Source of the DNA: Alkalihalobacillus sp. AL-G
Lineage (GTDB): Bacteria; Bacillota; Bacilli; Bacillales; Fictibacillaceae
Direction: 5' to 3'
NCBI RefSeq assembly: GCF_030643805.1
Contig: NZ_CP094656.1
Span: forward strand, 434,001 to 498,000
DNA: 64,000 bases
Shown here: one piece after another, positions 35,999 to 45,554 of the stretch
Layout of the letters: every line of letters starts with the position of its first letter
Position numbering within the stretch: position 1 is the first letter of the stretch
Notes under the pieces: model-generated
Seen by the model: only the letters and a program-made list of their open reading frames with translations
Databases searched by the model: none
Told to the model about the DNA's origin: nothing
Made by a program: the position numbers and the translations under genes

Positions 35999-37441
35999 AT
36001 GAGCGGTAAATGGTACCCTAGTATTATTGATATAATTGATGATTCAGTAATTGTGTTTGACAGTAGTGCTTTATTAAATGTTTATAGATACTCATTGGTA
36101 AGTAGTAAAAGGATATTAAATTACATAAAAAAATACGAGGATAAAGCATGGCTTCCGGCACAAGTTAAAAAAGAGTTTTATAAAAATAAAGAAAAGGTTA
36201 GAAGTCTTAACTTATATAAAAATTTAGATAAAAAATTAATCAGACAAGTGGATATTAAAAGAGACGAACTATTAGTACAGTTCTCTGAATATGAAAAGAA
36301 GAGGTTCTCAAAATTCACTGATTTAAAAAGTCAACTTGAAACTAAGTTTGATGAAATGAATACAATTATTAAAGATTATAAAAATAAAATTGCTGAAGAA
36401 ACTGGAGTCTATAAAGAATTTATTGAGGAAACAGATAGTTATTTAGACATGCTTTTAGAAAGTGAAAAAGTTGGCGATGAATTTAATCTTGTGGAACTAC
36501 TAGAGGTCCTAAAAGAAGGAGAGACAAGGTATAGATATAGCTTACCCCCAGGGTATGAAGATGCCAAAAATAAAGAGGGGATAGACAAGTTCGGCGATTT
36601 AATAGTATGGAAACAAATATTTAAAAAATTACCTGAATTAGTGGATGACAAATACATTGTATTTGTCACGAGTGATACAAAGCCAGATTGGTTTCATAAG
36701 AATGATCAAAAAGAAGTTATAAATCCAAGAAATGAATTAATTTCGGAATTTAACCATTTTAATTCAGACAAAGAAATAATAATTATTCCCTTTGAAAACT
36801 TTATAGAGGAAATATCTGACTCAACAGACCAATCTGATAGAGATTTCTTATTAGAACTTCGACTGAATAATTTAGTTAAGAGATTACCAACTGATTCTTT
36901 TAAAAAGATAATAGAAGAAAAAATAAGGGAGATTGGTGTTAATGATATAGTAAGAAAAGCTCTACAAAGGTCAAACAGTTCAGAACGCCAACATGTTAAA
37001 TACTTAGGGGATATTTCTCATCCTTATATTGAAAATATTACTATAGAGACAAATGGCATTAAAGTAGAGGATGATGAAGTAATTTATTATCTAAATGTAA
37101 TTACAGAATGTGATTATCCAACTACATCTTATCATTCCAATATAATATCCTATGGTGATATATATGCAGAGTTAGTATTGAGTATTGAATTAACAAGGAA
37201 GCTTGAGGATAATGAGGTAATTTTTATTGATAAATTTAAAAAAAATCCTACTGATGTTACTACAGTAACTCGTTCTTATACTGATAAAGAGAAGTATATT
37301 TGGGGAAGTGACGATGACCATTATAATGAGGACGAGGAATATATAGATAAAGATGTTTATACTACTTGTCCAGGATGTGGAGAAGGGATAAGTAATTCAA
37401 ATGATGCAGGTGATGGTTTCTGTACGGATTGCTCCTCCTAA
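35999..37441 (+). CDS. PIN-like nuclease domain protein (DUF4935 type) with C-terminal zinc ribbon
   Basis: This 480-residue protein begins with a PIN-like domain: VFDSSALLNVYRYS (Asp21), ending VFVTSDTKPDW (about 222) after FGDLIVWKQI (about 199), matching the PIN_8/DUF4935 group. A long coiled linker lies at about 65-150. The C-terminus has a four-Cys zinc ribbon, CPGCGEGISNSNDAGDGFCT followed by DC. PIN proteins are metal-dependent RNases, often toxins or defence effectors. AGAGGAGGT precedes the ATG at 35999; the upstream extension lacks a ribosome binding site. It is very AT-rich and single. Confidence 0.75.
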   Translation: MSGKWYPSIIDIIDDSVIVFDSSALLNVYRYSLVSSKRILNYIKKYEDKAWLPAQVKKEFYKNKEKVRSLNLYKNLDKKLIRQVDIKRDELLVQFSEYEKKRFSKFTDLKSQLETKFDEMNTIIKDYKNKIAEETGVYKEFIEETDSYLDMLLESEKVGDEFNLVELLEVLKEGETRYRYSLPPGYEDAKNKEGIDKFGDLIVWKQIFKKLPELVDDKYIVFVTSDTKPDWFHKNDQKEVINPRNELISEFNHFNSDKEIIIIPFENFIEEISDSTDQSDRDFLLELRLNNLVKRLPTDSFKKIIEEKIREIGVNDIVRKALQRSNSSERQHVKYLGDISHPYIENITIETNGIKVEDDEVIYYLNVITECDYPTTSYHSNIISYGDIYAELVLSIELTRKLEDNEVIFIDKFKKNPTDVTTVTRSYTDKEKYIWGSDDDHYNEDEEYIDKDVYTTCPGCGEGISNSNDAGDGFCTDCSS

Positions 37442-37495
37442 AAATACAAAGATCTTAGTATTAAGTAAAAACCTCATCTAGATACAGCACGGAGA

Positions 37496-37524
37496 ACCGT
37501 ATCATAATTAACATGCGGTTTTTC
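37496..37524 (+). terminator. Rho-independent terminator
   Basis: ACCGTAT pairs with ATGCGGT, followed by TTTTT. It ends the PIN-like gene. Its 5' arm lies in the recurrent GAACCGTATCATA motif. Confidence 0.65.
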
Positions 37525-37568
37525 ATTACCAGTACTTCTTAAACAACTATTTTTATTCTTAAAGTACG

Positions 37569-37709
37569 TTACTTCATAATATAGATTGGATGACCCTCTC
37601 CTTCTTCAAATCCGAGGCTTTAAGCTAATTTAATGGAAGCTATGTTATCGTAATCACAAGTCCAATCGCGTGTCCAATCCCTCTCTAGTGCATATTCAAT
37701 TATATGACA
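37569..37709 (-). pseudogene. Remnant of a GNAT acetyltransferase gene
   Basis: The minus strand codes for YALERDWTRDWTCDYDNIAS then IKLA, an internal stop, and SLGFEEGEGHPIYIMK with a final stop at 37569. This is the typical end of GNAT proteins (N-x-aS-x-klA-kslGF). The internal TAA replaces an expected Lys codon, and nothing upstream completes the gene. Confidence 0.7.
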
Positions 37710-37823
37710 TGGTTAGCTGACAAAATAATCCTTAGTAGTTATATTAATCTATAAATAATGATACTGGAATATGATATGATTATTATAGAGATAGAAAAGG
37801 CGTGTTCCTATATAGCGCCTTGC

Positions 37824-37958
37824 TTTTTTGCACGTTAGGAAAGTATAACTTTTCAGCAAGAAGAATGACCGACGTTGGAGAAAAGTTTACGTCCCAAGTA
37901 TAAGTGCAACTAGGGCGATCGCCTACACTAAGGCTTGGCGCTAGCCAAGTTTTCTTTA
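37824..37958. repeat. Dispersed structured intergenic repeat, copy B
   Basis: This matches 1516-1658. In this copy the 3' hairpin is the simple CTTGGC-GCTA-GCCAAG and a middle palindrome AGGGCGATCGCCT is present, while the AACTTTTCAGC/GTTGGAGAAAAGTT pairing keeps its form through a G:U pair. It lies 60 bases before the mqo start and could be part of the mqo leader. Confidence 0.8.
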
Positions 37959-38017
37959 TGACATCTAAGCAAGAGCACATACTCTTTTTTGAAAATATAG
38001 AGGTAAGGAAGGATATC

Positions 38018-39520
38018 ATGAGTAACATTCAGAAAAAAACAGACGTTATCTTGATCGGTGCCGGAGCCATGAGCGCGACATTGGGGTCTTTACTGAAAGA
38101 GTTAGCTCCTGAATGGGAAATCAAAGTGTTTGAGAAACTCGCAAATGCAGGAGAAGAAAGCTCTAACGAATGGAATAATGCGGGTACGGGCCATTCTGCA
38201 CTGTGCGAGCTTAACTATACCACCGAAAAATCGGACGGAACGATTGATATAAGCAAAGCGATCAAAATCAATGAGCAGTTTCAGCTTTCAAGACAGTTTT
38301 GGTCTTATCTTGTAAACAGAAATCTGATACGTAATCCGCAGGACTTCATCATGCCATTACCTCATATGAGTTTCGTACAAGGGGAAGAAAATGTAGCGTT
38401 CTTGAAAAAACGTATGGAAGCACTGTCCAACAACCCCCTATTTAAGGGTATGGAATTTTCAGATGACCATGGAAAACTGATGGAATGGATTCCACTTATC
38501 ATGGAAGGCCGTACAATAGATGAACCGATAGCGGCAACAAAGATCGACTCTGGAACGGATGTCAACTTTGGTGCATTAACACGCATGTTGTTTGACCACT
38601 TAAAGAGTAATAACGTTGAGGTCAACTACAAACATAGTGTCAAGGATATCAAACGAACTAGCGATGGCTCATGGCAAGTGATCGTGCAAGATATCGATAG
38701 CGGCAAAATTGAATACCATACGGCAAAATTCGTCTTTATCGGTGGAGGGGGCGGAAGTCTGCCTTTACTACAAAAAACGGGTATCCCTGAATCAAAGCAT
38801 ATCGGTGGATTCCCGGTAAGCGGACAATTCATGGTATGTAACAATCCGGAAGTCGTGGCGCAGCATCAGGCAAAAGTGTACGGTAAAGCAAAGGTTGGTG
38901 CGCCTCCAATGTCTGTTCCGCATCTTGATACAAGATATATCGATAACAAAAAATCATTGCTATTTGGACCGTTTGCCGGTTTCTCACCAAAGTTCTTGAA
39001 AACGGGTTCAAATTTTGATTTGATAGGCTGCGTAAAACCGGATAATGTCTTCACAATGTTGGCGGCAGGCGCAAAAGAGATGGCATTGACAAAATACCTG
39101 ATCCAGCAGGTCATGTTATCGAAGGAACAGCGCTTGGAAGAAATACGCGAGTTTATTCCGAACGCCAAAAGCGAGGATTGGGAAATCGTGGTAGCCGGTC
39201 AACGTGTGCAAATTATCAAAGATACGGAGGCAGGCGGAAAAGGAACCCTTCAATTTGGAACAGAAGTTGTTAGTTCCGATGATGGCTCGATCGCTGCATT
39301 GCTCGGCGCTTCTCCAGGTGCTTCTACTGCCGTGCACGTCATGCTTGAGGTATTAGAAAAGTGCTTCCCGCAACATATGAATGAGTGGGAACCGAAAATA
39401 AAGGAAATGATTCCATCTTTTGGCGTGTCACTAGTGGACAACCCAGAGCTATTCCAAGAAATTCATACCTCAACAGCGCAGGTTCTTGGCCTAAGCGAAA
39501 AAGAACTGGTCCATAGTTAA
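38018..39520 (+). CDS. mqo: Malate:quinone oxidoreductase
   Basis: This FAD enzyme oxidises malate to oxaloacetate and passes electrons to quinone at the membrane face. The 500-residue protein has the FAD loop [18 protein letters not shown] near residue 9, [19 protein letters not shown] near 50, [15 protein letters not shown] near 235, and [19 protein letters not shown] near the C-terminus, all typical of Mqo. AAGGAAGGA precedes the ATG. A structured repeat lies directly upstream and a strong hairpin downstream. Confidence 0.96.
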   Translation: MSNIQKKTDVILIGAGAMSATLGSLLKELAPEWEIKVFEKLANAGEESSNEWNNAGTGHSALCELNYTTEKSDGTIDISKAIKINEQFQLSRQFWSYLVNRNLIRNPQDFIMPLPHMSFVQGEENVAFLKKRMEALSNNPLFKGMEFSDDHGKLMEWIPLIMEGRTIDEPIAATKIDSGTDVNFGALTRMLFDHLKSNNVEVNYKHSVKDIKRTSDGSWQVIVQDIDSGKIEYHTAKFVFIGGGGGSLPLLQKTGIPESKHIGGFPVSGQFMVCNNPEVVAQHQAKVYGKAKVGAPPMSVPHLDTRYIDNKKSLLFGPFAGFSPKFLKTGSNFDLIGCVKPDNVFTMLAAGAKEMALTKYLIQQVMLSKEQRLEEIREFIPNAKSEDWEIVVAGQRVQIIKDTEAGGKGTLQFGTEVVSSDDGSIAALLGASPGASTAVHVMLEVLEKCFPQHMNEWEPKIKEMIPSFGVSLVDNPELFQEIHTSTAQVLGLSEKELVHS

Positions 39521-39621
39521 TTCTTTTGACTTATAGGATTGGGATTAAATCAGGAAAATTAAAGCAACAAAAGATTTAAGTGCGAAAAATAATACAACAA
39601 TCACAAACTAATAGAATTAAC

Positions 39622-39663
39622 AATGGCTGACTACTTCCTAACCTCCTGTAGTCAGCCATTTCT
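39622..39663 (+). terminator. Rho-independent terminator of mqo
   Basis: AATGGCTGACTAC pairs with GTAGTCAGCCATT over 13 bp. The T-tract is short. Confidence 0.7.
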
Positions 39664-39778
39664 TAATCCAGCAATAAGTATTTTTAAGATCCGTAACAGA
39701 TCTGGATTATTATTCAACTCCTTGACATTGATCTTGTTTCAATGAATGATAATGATAATAATTGTGAGGATGAATAAG

Positions 39779-40471
39779 ATGAATGATTCAGTAAATATTT
39801 TAATAATTGAAGATGATGAAGATATTAATCGACTGCTTTGCAATATTATCAGCAAAAACGGTTATACGCCTAAGCCCGCTTACTCTGGGACTGAGGCGAT
39901 CATTTATTTGGAAAATCAAAAATGGGATATGATCCTGCTTGATTTAATGCTTCCTGGTATGTCTGGCGAAGAAATTCTAACGAAAGCGACTGATAAGAGT
40001 GATGTTCCTGTCGTTATTATTTCTGCAAAGCTGGAAACCCAAACAAAGATCGATACTTTAAGGGCAGGCGCGGATGACTATATAACAAAGCCTTTTGATA
40101 TTGAAGAGGTTTCTGCGAGAATCGATTCTTGCTTACGAAGATATCGACGTATGGCGGATGTGCCAATTGCCAATCAGGTTCGCCACAAAGATCTCGTGAT
40201 GGATACAGATGCAAAAAAAGCGTCTGTGAATGGGAATGAGCTAAAATTAACAGCGCGTGAATATGAGGTATTGTTTCTGCTGATGTCCTCCCCCAAGAAG
40301 GTGTTTACAAAAGCCAATTTATTCGAGAGTGTTTGGAATGAGGAATTCTATGGGGATGATAATACGATTAATGTTCATATGAGCAATTTAAGAAGTAAGC
40401 TCTCGAAAGCGAATCCGAATGAGGAGTATATCGAAACGATTTGGGGAATGGGGTACCGACTTAAAACTTAA
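39779..40471 (+). CDS. OmpR-family response regulator
   Basis: This 230-residue two-component regulator has a receiver domain (IIEDDEDINRL, phospho-Asp in DMILLDLMLPGMSGEE, Lys in DYITKPFD) and a winged-helix DNA-binding domain (LTAREYEVLFLLMSSPKKVF then NTINVHMSNLRSKL). GAGGA lies eight bases before the ATG at 39779; earlier in-frame ATGs have no ribosome binding site. It is the first gene of a group with an ABC exporter and a histidine kinase, a layout seen in peptide-antibiotic resistance modules. Confidence 0.94.
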   Translation: MNDSVNILIIEDDEDINRLLCNIISKNGYTPKPAYSGTEAIIYLENQKWDMILLDLMLPGMSGEEILTKATDKSDVPVVIISAKLETQTKIDTLRAGADDYITKPFDIEEVSARIDSCLRRYRRMADVPIANQVRHKDLVMDTDAKKASVNGNELKLTAREYEVLFLLMSSPKKVFTKANLFESVWNEEFYGDDNTINVHMSNLRSKLSKANPNEEYIETIWGMGYRLKT

Positions 40472-40476
40472 GGTTT

Positions 40477-40520
40477 TCTTAAGATTTATCTTAAGCCTTT
40501 CTTATGGTTTCCTTCTTATA
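40477..40520 (+). promoter_or_regulatory. Response-regulator operator with TCTTAAG direct repeats
   Basis: TCTTAAG at 40477 and 40489, TCTTATG at 40500 and TCTTATA at 40514 recur at 11-14 base intervals, which places the sites on about the same face of the helix. A -10-like TATAGT is at 40517-40522. OmpR-family regulators bind such direct repeats. The site lies between the regulator gene and the ABC genes, so it probably drives the exporter. Confidence 0.55.
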
Positions 40521-40657
40521 GTAAAAGAGTGTTCAAAATGAAAATAGAAGTTCAAGGATGGATAGTCTTGAACTCTTTAGATTCAAACGGGTTGTTGAAG
40601 ATATCTATAATCCTTTTGGACATGTTGTAAAAGTATGATTTAGGGAGGAAACACTAT

Positions 40658-41581
40658 ATGAATGAATATGTTCTTAAAACCAATCATTTATCTAAGAAAT
40701 ATCAGAACAAAATGGCCCTTGATAAAGTTGATTTATCGATTAAAAAGGGATCCATTTATGGTTTTATTGGGCAAAATGGAGCTGGTAAGTCAACGTTGAT
40801 ACGACTTATATTTGGTCTTGCCTACCCGACAACTGGAACTTTTGAGTTATTTGGAAAGAACAATGAACGAGAGATGATTGAAGCAAGAAAGCGAATTGGG
40901 ACGATAATTGAAGGTCCTGCCTTATATCCGCATATGACGGCTTTTGAAAATTTAGAAGCACATAGGCTTTTAAAAGGAATACCAGGGAAGGAATGTATTG
41001 GAAAAACACTTACTCTGGTAGGTTTAAAGGATACAGGGAAAAAGAAAGCCAAGAATTTTTCTTTAGGGATGAAGCAGCGGCTTGGGCTTGCAATAGCTCT
41101 ATTGGGAGATCCTGAATTTTTGATTCTTGATGAGCCGATAAATGGACTGGACCCAATGGGCGTAGTCGAAATACGAGAATTATTAAAGAAGCTTAACCAA
41201 GAGTATGGAATTACGATCTTAATTTCAAGCCATATTTTAAGCGAACTTCATTTATTAGCAACCCATTATGGAATCATTCATGAAGGGGAATTGTTAGAGC
41301 AATTATCGGCAAAAGAACTGAATGAAAAATGTCAGCAATACGTGCATATTAAAGTAGATAATCCAAACAAAGCGGCATCCGTCATAGAAAGGGTATTTGC
41401 AACGCAAGATTTTGAAGTAATGCCAGACGGATCGATCAAGTTGTTTGCCTATGTAGATGTACCGGGGCAAGTATCAAAAGCCCTAACAGATGAAGGATTG
41501 GTTATCGAGCAATTTATGCCAATGGGAGAAGATTTAGAAACCTACTTCACCAACCGCATCGGGGGTGTACAGCATGGGTAA
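40658..41581 (+). CDS. ABC exporter ATP-binding protein (BcrA-like)
   Basis: This 307-residue ABC ATPase has Walker A GQNGAGKST (about 38-46), the signature FSLGMKQRLGLA and Walker B FLILDEPINGLDP, then the H-loop in ISSHILSELH. The C-terminal 90 residues are typical of BcrA/lantibiotic immunity ATPases. It pairs with the membrane protein whose gene overlaps its stop codon. GGGAGG precedes the ATG. The role is probably export of, or protection from, an antimicrobial peptide, inferred from context. Confidence 0.92.
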   Translation: MNEYVLKTNHLSKKYQNKMALDKVDLSIKKGSIYGFIGQNGAGKSTLIRLIFGLAYPTTGTFELFGKNNEREMIEARKRIGTIIEGPALYPHMTAFENLEAHRLLKGIPGKECIGKTLTLVGLKDTGKKKAKNFSLGMKQRLGLAIALLGDPEFLILDEPINGLDPMGVVEIRELLKKLNQEYGITILISSHILSELHLLATHYGIIHEGELLEQLSAKELNEKCQQYVHIKVDNPNKAASVIERVFATQDFEVMPDGSIKLFAYVDVPGQVSKALTDEGLVIEQFMPMGEDLETYFTNRIGGVQHG

Positions 41582-42320
41582 TCTTATGAAAACAGAATGG
41601 TATAAATTAAGAAAAGATCGAGCGTTTCGGTTCCTGACATGGATGTTGATTGCTGTCGCTGTTTTGTTTCCACTTTTGGAATTTGAAGGTGTTTCTGGTC
41701 TGCCTACTGTAAATGAATATTATCTGAATACTGTCCTTGGTGTCCATACTGATATAGTAAAGCTTATTCCAAGTATTTTAGCGGGTTTCTTTATTACAAG
41801 CGAATACTCGATGGGGACGATGAAAAGCATCGCTTCTTCTGGCAATAGTAGAATACGAATTTATTTTGCTAAGCTGACAATGTTTTCGGTTGGAGCCATC
41901 GTAATCTCATTAATACTACCGGTTTTTATGACAGGTGCCAGTGCTATTTATTTTGGTTTTAATGACATGCCTGATTGGACGTTCTTTTTCCAAACGATTG
42001 GACTGATTATCCTTTATGCAGCGGCATTTGCTTCAATCATGGCGTTCTTTTCGATCATGTTTACCGACAGCGGAAAGACAATCGGATTTCTACTCTTGTT
42101 TTTTATGATGATTAATTGGCCCCTGCAACTTTTAGCGGCTAAAGTTCCGTTCTTTGAACCGATTATTAATCATTCTATATTTAAGTTAGTATATGACATT
42201 GTTAAGATCGGTCAGTTGGACAGCAGTGAAGTATTCTTCCTTGTGGTTATCCCGATTTTGACATTCCTGGTATCCGGGATTTTAGGCAGTATCATTTTCC
42301 GAAAAAAGGAAATCAAATAA
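41574..42320 (+). CDS. ABC-2 exporter permease (BcrB/lantibiotic-immunity type)
   Basis: This 248-residue membrane protein has six hydrophobic helices and the usual opening MKTEWYKLRKDRAFRFL of ABC-2 permeases in peptide-resistance systems. The ATG at 41574 overlaps the end of the ATPase gene by eight bases, with GGGGGTG upstream. The histidine kinase follows after 21 bases. The substrate is unknown. Confidence 0.88.
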   Translation: MGNLMKTEWYKLRKDRAFRFLTWMLIAVAVLFPLLEFEGVSGLPTVNEYYLNTVLGVHTDIVKLIPSILAGFFITSEYSMGTMKSIASSGNSRIRIYFAKLTMFSVGAIVISLILPVFMTGASAIYFGFNDMPDWTFFFQTIGLIILYAAAFASIMAFFSIMFTDSGKTIGFLLLFFMMINWPLQLLAAKVPFFEPIINHSIFKLVYDIVKIGQLDSSEVFFLVVIPILTFLVSGILGSIIFRKKEIK

Positions 42321-42341
42321 GAAAGGAAGCGGGTGAGGTGT

Positions 42342-43238
42342 ATGCTCTATGTAATGATATTAGCCATTATTGTTTTAGTATATGTTCTCACCCGTCTTTA
42401 TTTTTTAAAAAGGGAAATCAAAAGAACAACCCGACAACTCAATGAACTAAACAAAAATGCAACTGCAAAGAAAATAGATATCAGCTATTTTGATAGAGAT
42501 TTTGAGAAGCTGGCAAAGGAAATAAATAACCAAATTGATTTAACAAAAAAAGCAAAAGCAGAAAAGCGCTCGACTGAAAATGAGTTAAAACAGGCGATAT
42601 CATACATATCACATGATATTCGCACCCCTATGACCACGATATTGGGTTATATTCAATTTTTAGAATCAGATGAAATAACGCCAGAGATGAGAAAAGAATA
42701 TATCAGTATCGTTAAAAATGGTGCAAGGAGATTAAAGATTTTACTTGAGGATTTTTTCGAGCTCTCGATTATCGAACAAGCGGATTATCCGATGAAAATC
42801 GAAATGATTAAATTAAATCAGTTGATCTTGGAGGTACTTTTAGGATTTTACGAAGAATTCAATAAAAGAAATTTAGAGCCAACGATTAAAATTCCGGACA
42901 ATGATATTGTTCTTAGGGCCGATCATTCTGCGGTTAAACGAGTCATTGAAAATTTAGTAGTAAATGCGATTAGATATTCAAGTGGAACTGTCACCATCCA
43001 GCTTGAGGAATTCAATACATCCGTTCAACTGACAATTAGTAATTCGGTCGACCAATTAAGTGAACAGGATTTAAATCATATGTTTGACCGTTTTTATAAA
43101 GCAGACCAAACAAGGACTGGAAAAGGTACAGGTCTTGGGTTGCCGATTGCGAAAAGCTTAATGGGAAAAATGAATGGGCGCCTTACTGCTGAGCAAATGG
43201 AAAACCAATTATTCATGAAGTGTGAATGGGGAAATTAA
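42342..43238 (+). CDS. Sensor histidine kinase of the peptide-resistance group
   Basis: This 298-residue kinase has one N-terminal transmembrane helix and almost no outside loop, so it is an intramembrane-sensing type. Phospho-accepting His lies in YISHDIRTPMTTILGYI; N, D and G boxes are NLVVNAIRYS, LNHMFDRFY and GKGTGLGLPIAKSL. Such short kinases usually act with an ABC exporter, which fits the gene order. The start is ATG 42342 or GTG 42333; both have Shine-Dalgarno-like sequence. It is the last gene of the group. Confidence 0.9.
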   Translation: MLYVMILAIIVLVYVLTRLYFLKREIKRTTRQLNELNKNATAKKIDISYFDRDFEKLAKEINNQIDLTKKAKAEKRSTENELKQAISYISHDIRTPMTTILGYIQFLESDEITPEMRKEYISIVKNGARRLKILLEDFFELSIIEQADYPMKIEMIKLNQLILEVLLGFYEEFNKRNLEPTIKIPDNDIVLRADHSAVKRVIENLVVNAIRYSSGTVTIQLEEFNTSVQLTISNSVDQLSEQDLNHMFDRFYKADQTRTGKGTGLGLPIAKSLMGKMNGRLTAEQMENQLFMKCEWGN

Positions 43239-43352
43239 ATACTTTCTAACTGGTTGAAAAAGGAATAAGACTAATTGAAAAGAATACTAACATTATTGCC
43301 GCTGAGATCTTGAAGCATAATCAATAAGATTTTAAAAACATTGGAGGTAATG

Positions 43353-43748
43353 ATGGGAAGATTAGTTCATTTCGAAGTTCATGTAAGTGACATGGAACAA
43401 GCCAAAACGTTTTATGGGGAAGTATTCGGATGGAAATTCGAAGATTGGAGCGAATTTGCAGGCATGCCTTATTTCGGGGCAGTGACCGGCGGTGAAGACC
43501 AGCCTGGAATCAATGGTGCATTAATGCAGCGTCAAGGTCCTCCGCCTGAAGCCAATCAAAGTGTAAGTGGTTATGTTTGTACGATGGGAGTAGAAGATTA
43601 CGATTCGACCGAAACGAAAATCCTTAACAATGGAGGCAAGGTTGCAATGCCGAAATACGCCTTGCCAGGAATGGCGTGGCAAGGATACTATACTGATCAA
43701 GAAGGAAATATCTTTGGAATCCATCAACCAGATGAGAACGCGAAATAG
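43353..43748 (+). CDS. VOC family protein
   Basis: This 131-residue glyoxalase-fold protein opens GRLVHFEVHVSDMEQAKTFY and ends GMAWQGYYTDQEGNIFGIHQ, as in the PhnB/YcgJ-like VOC group. ATG at 43353 follows GGAGG by five bases. It is a single gene ended by a strong hairpin. The reaction is unknown. Confidence 0.86.
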   Translation: MGRLVHFEVHVSDMEQAKTFYGEVFGWKFEDWSEFAGMPYFGAVTGGEDQPGINGALMQRQGPPPEANQSVSGYVCTMGVEDYDSTETKILNNGGKVAMPKYALPGMAWQGYYTDQEGNIFGIHQPDENAK

Positions 43749-43790
43749 GAATTTGATTACCTAAATTGAATAGATAATCAAAATCATGGC

Positions 43791-43830
43791 TCAACCTGTC
43801 ATTTTAAAATAAGATGACAGGTTGAACTTT
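43791..43830 (+). terminator. Rho-independent terminator of the VOC gene
   Basis: TCAACCTGTCA pairs with TGACAGGTTGA over 11 bp, followed by ACTTTT. Confidence 0.75.
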
Positions 43831-43862
43831 TACCTGACATGATAAAAGACTAATTTGAAATA

Positions 43863-43897
43863 AGTGGTCTGCTTCGGCGGCCGCTTTTTATTTTTTG
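43863..43897 (+). terminator. Second terminator, with a TTCG loop
   Basis: The arms around TTCG (AGTGGTCTGC and GCGGCCGCT) pair with G:U steps, and a T-rich tract follows. It lies 115 bases after the VOC gene and no gene lies between, so it is a backup or the end of a short transcript. Confidence 0.6.
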
Positions 43898-44113
43898 GAG
43901 ATATTCTCGGAATCAATGGAGCTTTCTAATTTTATAGGTATATAGATAATGTGATAATAGTCAATTACACTTTACACCTGTTCTGCACTGTACGTTGCTG
44001 TCGATGTCCTACTCGATAACTTATAAAGGATAGAAGGATAGAAAAGGAATTTGTCGAAATATTAATTAACAATATTTTATCCTCAGAAAGAAAATACGAA
44101 TCGGGGGCACTTA

Positions 44114-45382
44114 ATGGTAGAGTATCTCAAAGATTTCATTTTAAATATTTTCTTTATCTTCTCTCCGTTAGTTTTTTATCCATATATACATAAATTTAAA
44201 AACAACATTTTATTATACCGAATCTTGCTGAGTTTCCTCTTTTCACTAATATTAATCCTAGTTATGTCTCTGCCTATAGATGTAAACGGAATAACCTATG
44301 ATTTTCGGTCTATTCCAGTAATAATCGGGTCTTTATATGGCGGGGTACCAGTTGCGGTTACATTGTATTGTGTTCTTGTTTCATATCGATTTATTTTGGG
44401 GAATCCAGACAATTTGCTTTACATCATGACCGTGTTGCCTAGTTTATTTATCGTTCTTTACGCTCTTAGAAGTTATGGGAACTTAAGAACTTATCAAAAA
44501 ATGATCGTAGCAGTCATTTTATGTTCACTTATGAAACTGATCACAATTTCACTATATCTTGCATATATTCAGCGGGTTGACCTGATGTTTAATAGTTTTA
44601 TAGATACAATACAAACCTATCTAGTACAAGGGGTAATTATTGGTGCTTGTGTTTACTTAATTGAATTTCTTAATAGATATTTCCATATGCAAGATGAAGT
44701 TTATAAAAGCGAGAAAATTAGAATGGTTAGTGAAATGGCCGCTTCTGTAGCCCATGAAGTACGGAACCCGCTGACATCTGTAAGAGGCTTTATACAATTA
44801 TTGGGGGATACAGATCAAGATAAGGAAAAGAGGGAGTATTTTCAAAAGATATGTCTTGATGAATTGGACCGTGCAGATCTAATTATTTCAGATTATCTCT
44901 CACTTGCAAAACCAGATAACGAAATCATTGAAACAATCAACGTCAATGATGAAGTCAGCCATATATCGAATGTTCTTCTAACCTATGCCAACTATAATAA
45001 TATACAAATAAATACCAAAAGCTCTGAAGATGATGAATTATGCATCGTTGGAGATAAACAAAAATTTCGTCAGGCTTTAATCAATATCGGCAAGAATGCG
45101 ATCGAGTCAATGCAAAGCGGGGGCATTCTAAAAATAAAGGCAAAACAACTGAATGATAATGTTGTTGTGTATATATGTGATACTGGTGTTGGAATGACAC
45201 CGCAGCAAATCCAGAGACTTGGGACACCGTACTATTCAACAAAAGAAAAAGGTACAGGTCTCGGGACCATGGTTTCATTTGCTATTATTAAAAAAATGAA
45301 TGGCAAAGTGGAAATTAAGAGTGAAGTAGACGAAGGAACAGATGTGATTATTTATTTTCCTGAAATGAAACTAGAAGAGTAA
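44114..45382 (+). CDS. kinB: KinB-like sporulation sensor histidine kinase
   Basis: This 422-residue kinase has six membrane helices (about 1-190) with a 5TMR-LYT-like segment DFRSIPVIIGSLYGGVPVAV, then HisKA with ASVAHEVRNPLTSVRGFIQL, and an HATPase domain with NIGKNAIESM, DTGVGMTPQQ and GTGLGTMVSFAI. The kinase core matches Bacillus subtilis KinB (ASVAHEVRNPLT-VRGF-QLL) and the length is close to its 428 residues. It would feed phosphate to Spo0F at sporulation. GGGGG precedes the ATG. No kapB or other partner lies next to it. Confidence 0.85.
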   Translation: MVEYLKDFILNIFFIFSPLVFYPYIHKFKNNILLYRILLSFLFSLILILVMSLPIDVNGITYDFRSIPVIIGSLYGGVPVAVTLYCVLVSYRFILGNPDNLLYIMTVLPSLFIVLYALRSYGNLRTYQKMIVAVILCSLMKLITISLYLAYIQRVDLMFNSFIDTIQTYLVQGVIIGACVYLIEFLNRYFHMQDEVYKSEKIRMVSEMAASVAHEVRNPLTSVRGFIQLLGDTDQDKEKREYFQKICLDELDRADLIISDYLSLAKPDNEIIETINVNDEVSHISNVLLTYANYNNIQINTKSSEDDELCIVGDKQKFRQALINIGKNAIESMQSGGILKIKAKQLNDNVVVYICDTGVGMTPQQIQRLGTPYYSTKEKGTGLGTMVSFAIIKKMNGKVEIKSEVDEGTDVIIYFPEMKLEE

Positions 45383-45554
45383 CACAATAGGCATCCGTAG
45401 AAAGCTACCTAATAACCAAAACAGCTATTATGATCGTTGGGAGAAAGGCGAGGTAGGAATAAGACAGAAGTATCAAGGAAGTCACGAAATACAGCATATA
45501 TTTTTGCATTGATCTCTAAGGCAACAAAAGAGACTTAGTGGGGGAGTTCTTGAG

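Larger units (their letters stand above)
43749..44113. other. Non-coding interval with two terminators
   Basis: The 365 bases between the VOC gene and the kinase hold two terminator hairpins. The remaining 210 bases are AT-rich; no clear promoter hexamers were found. Confidence 0.45.
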
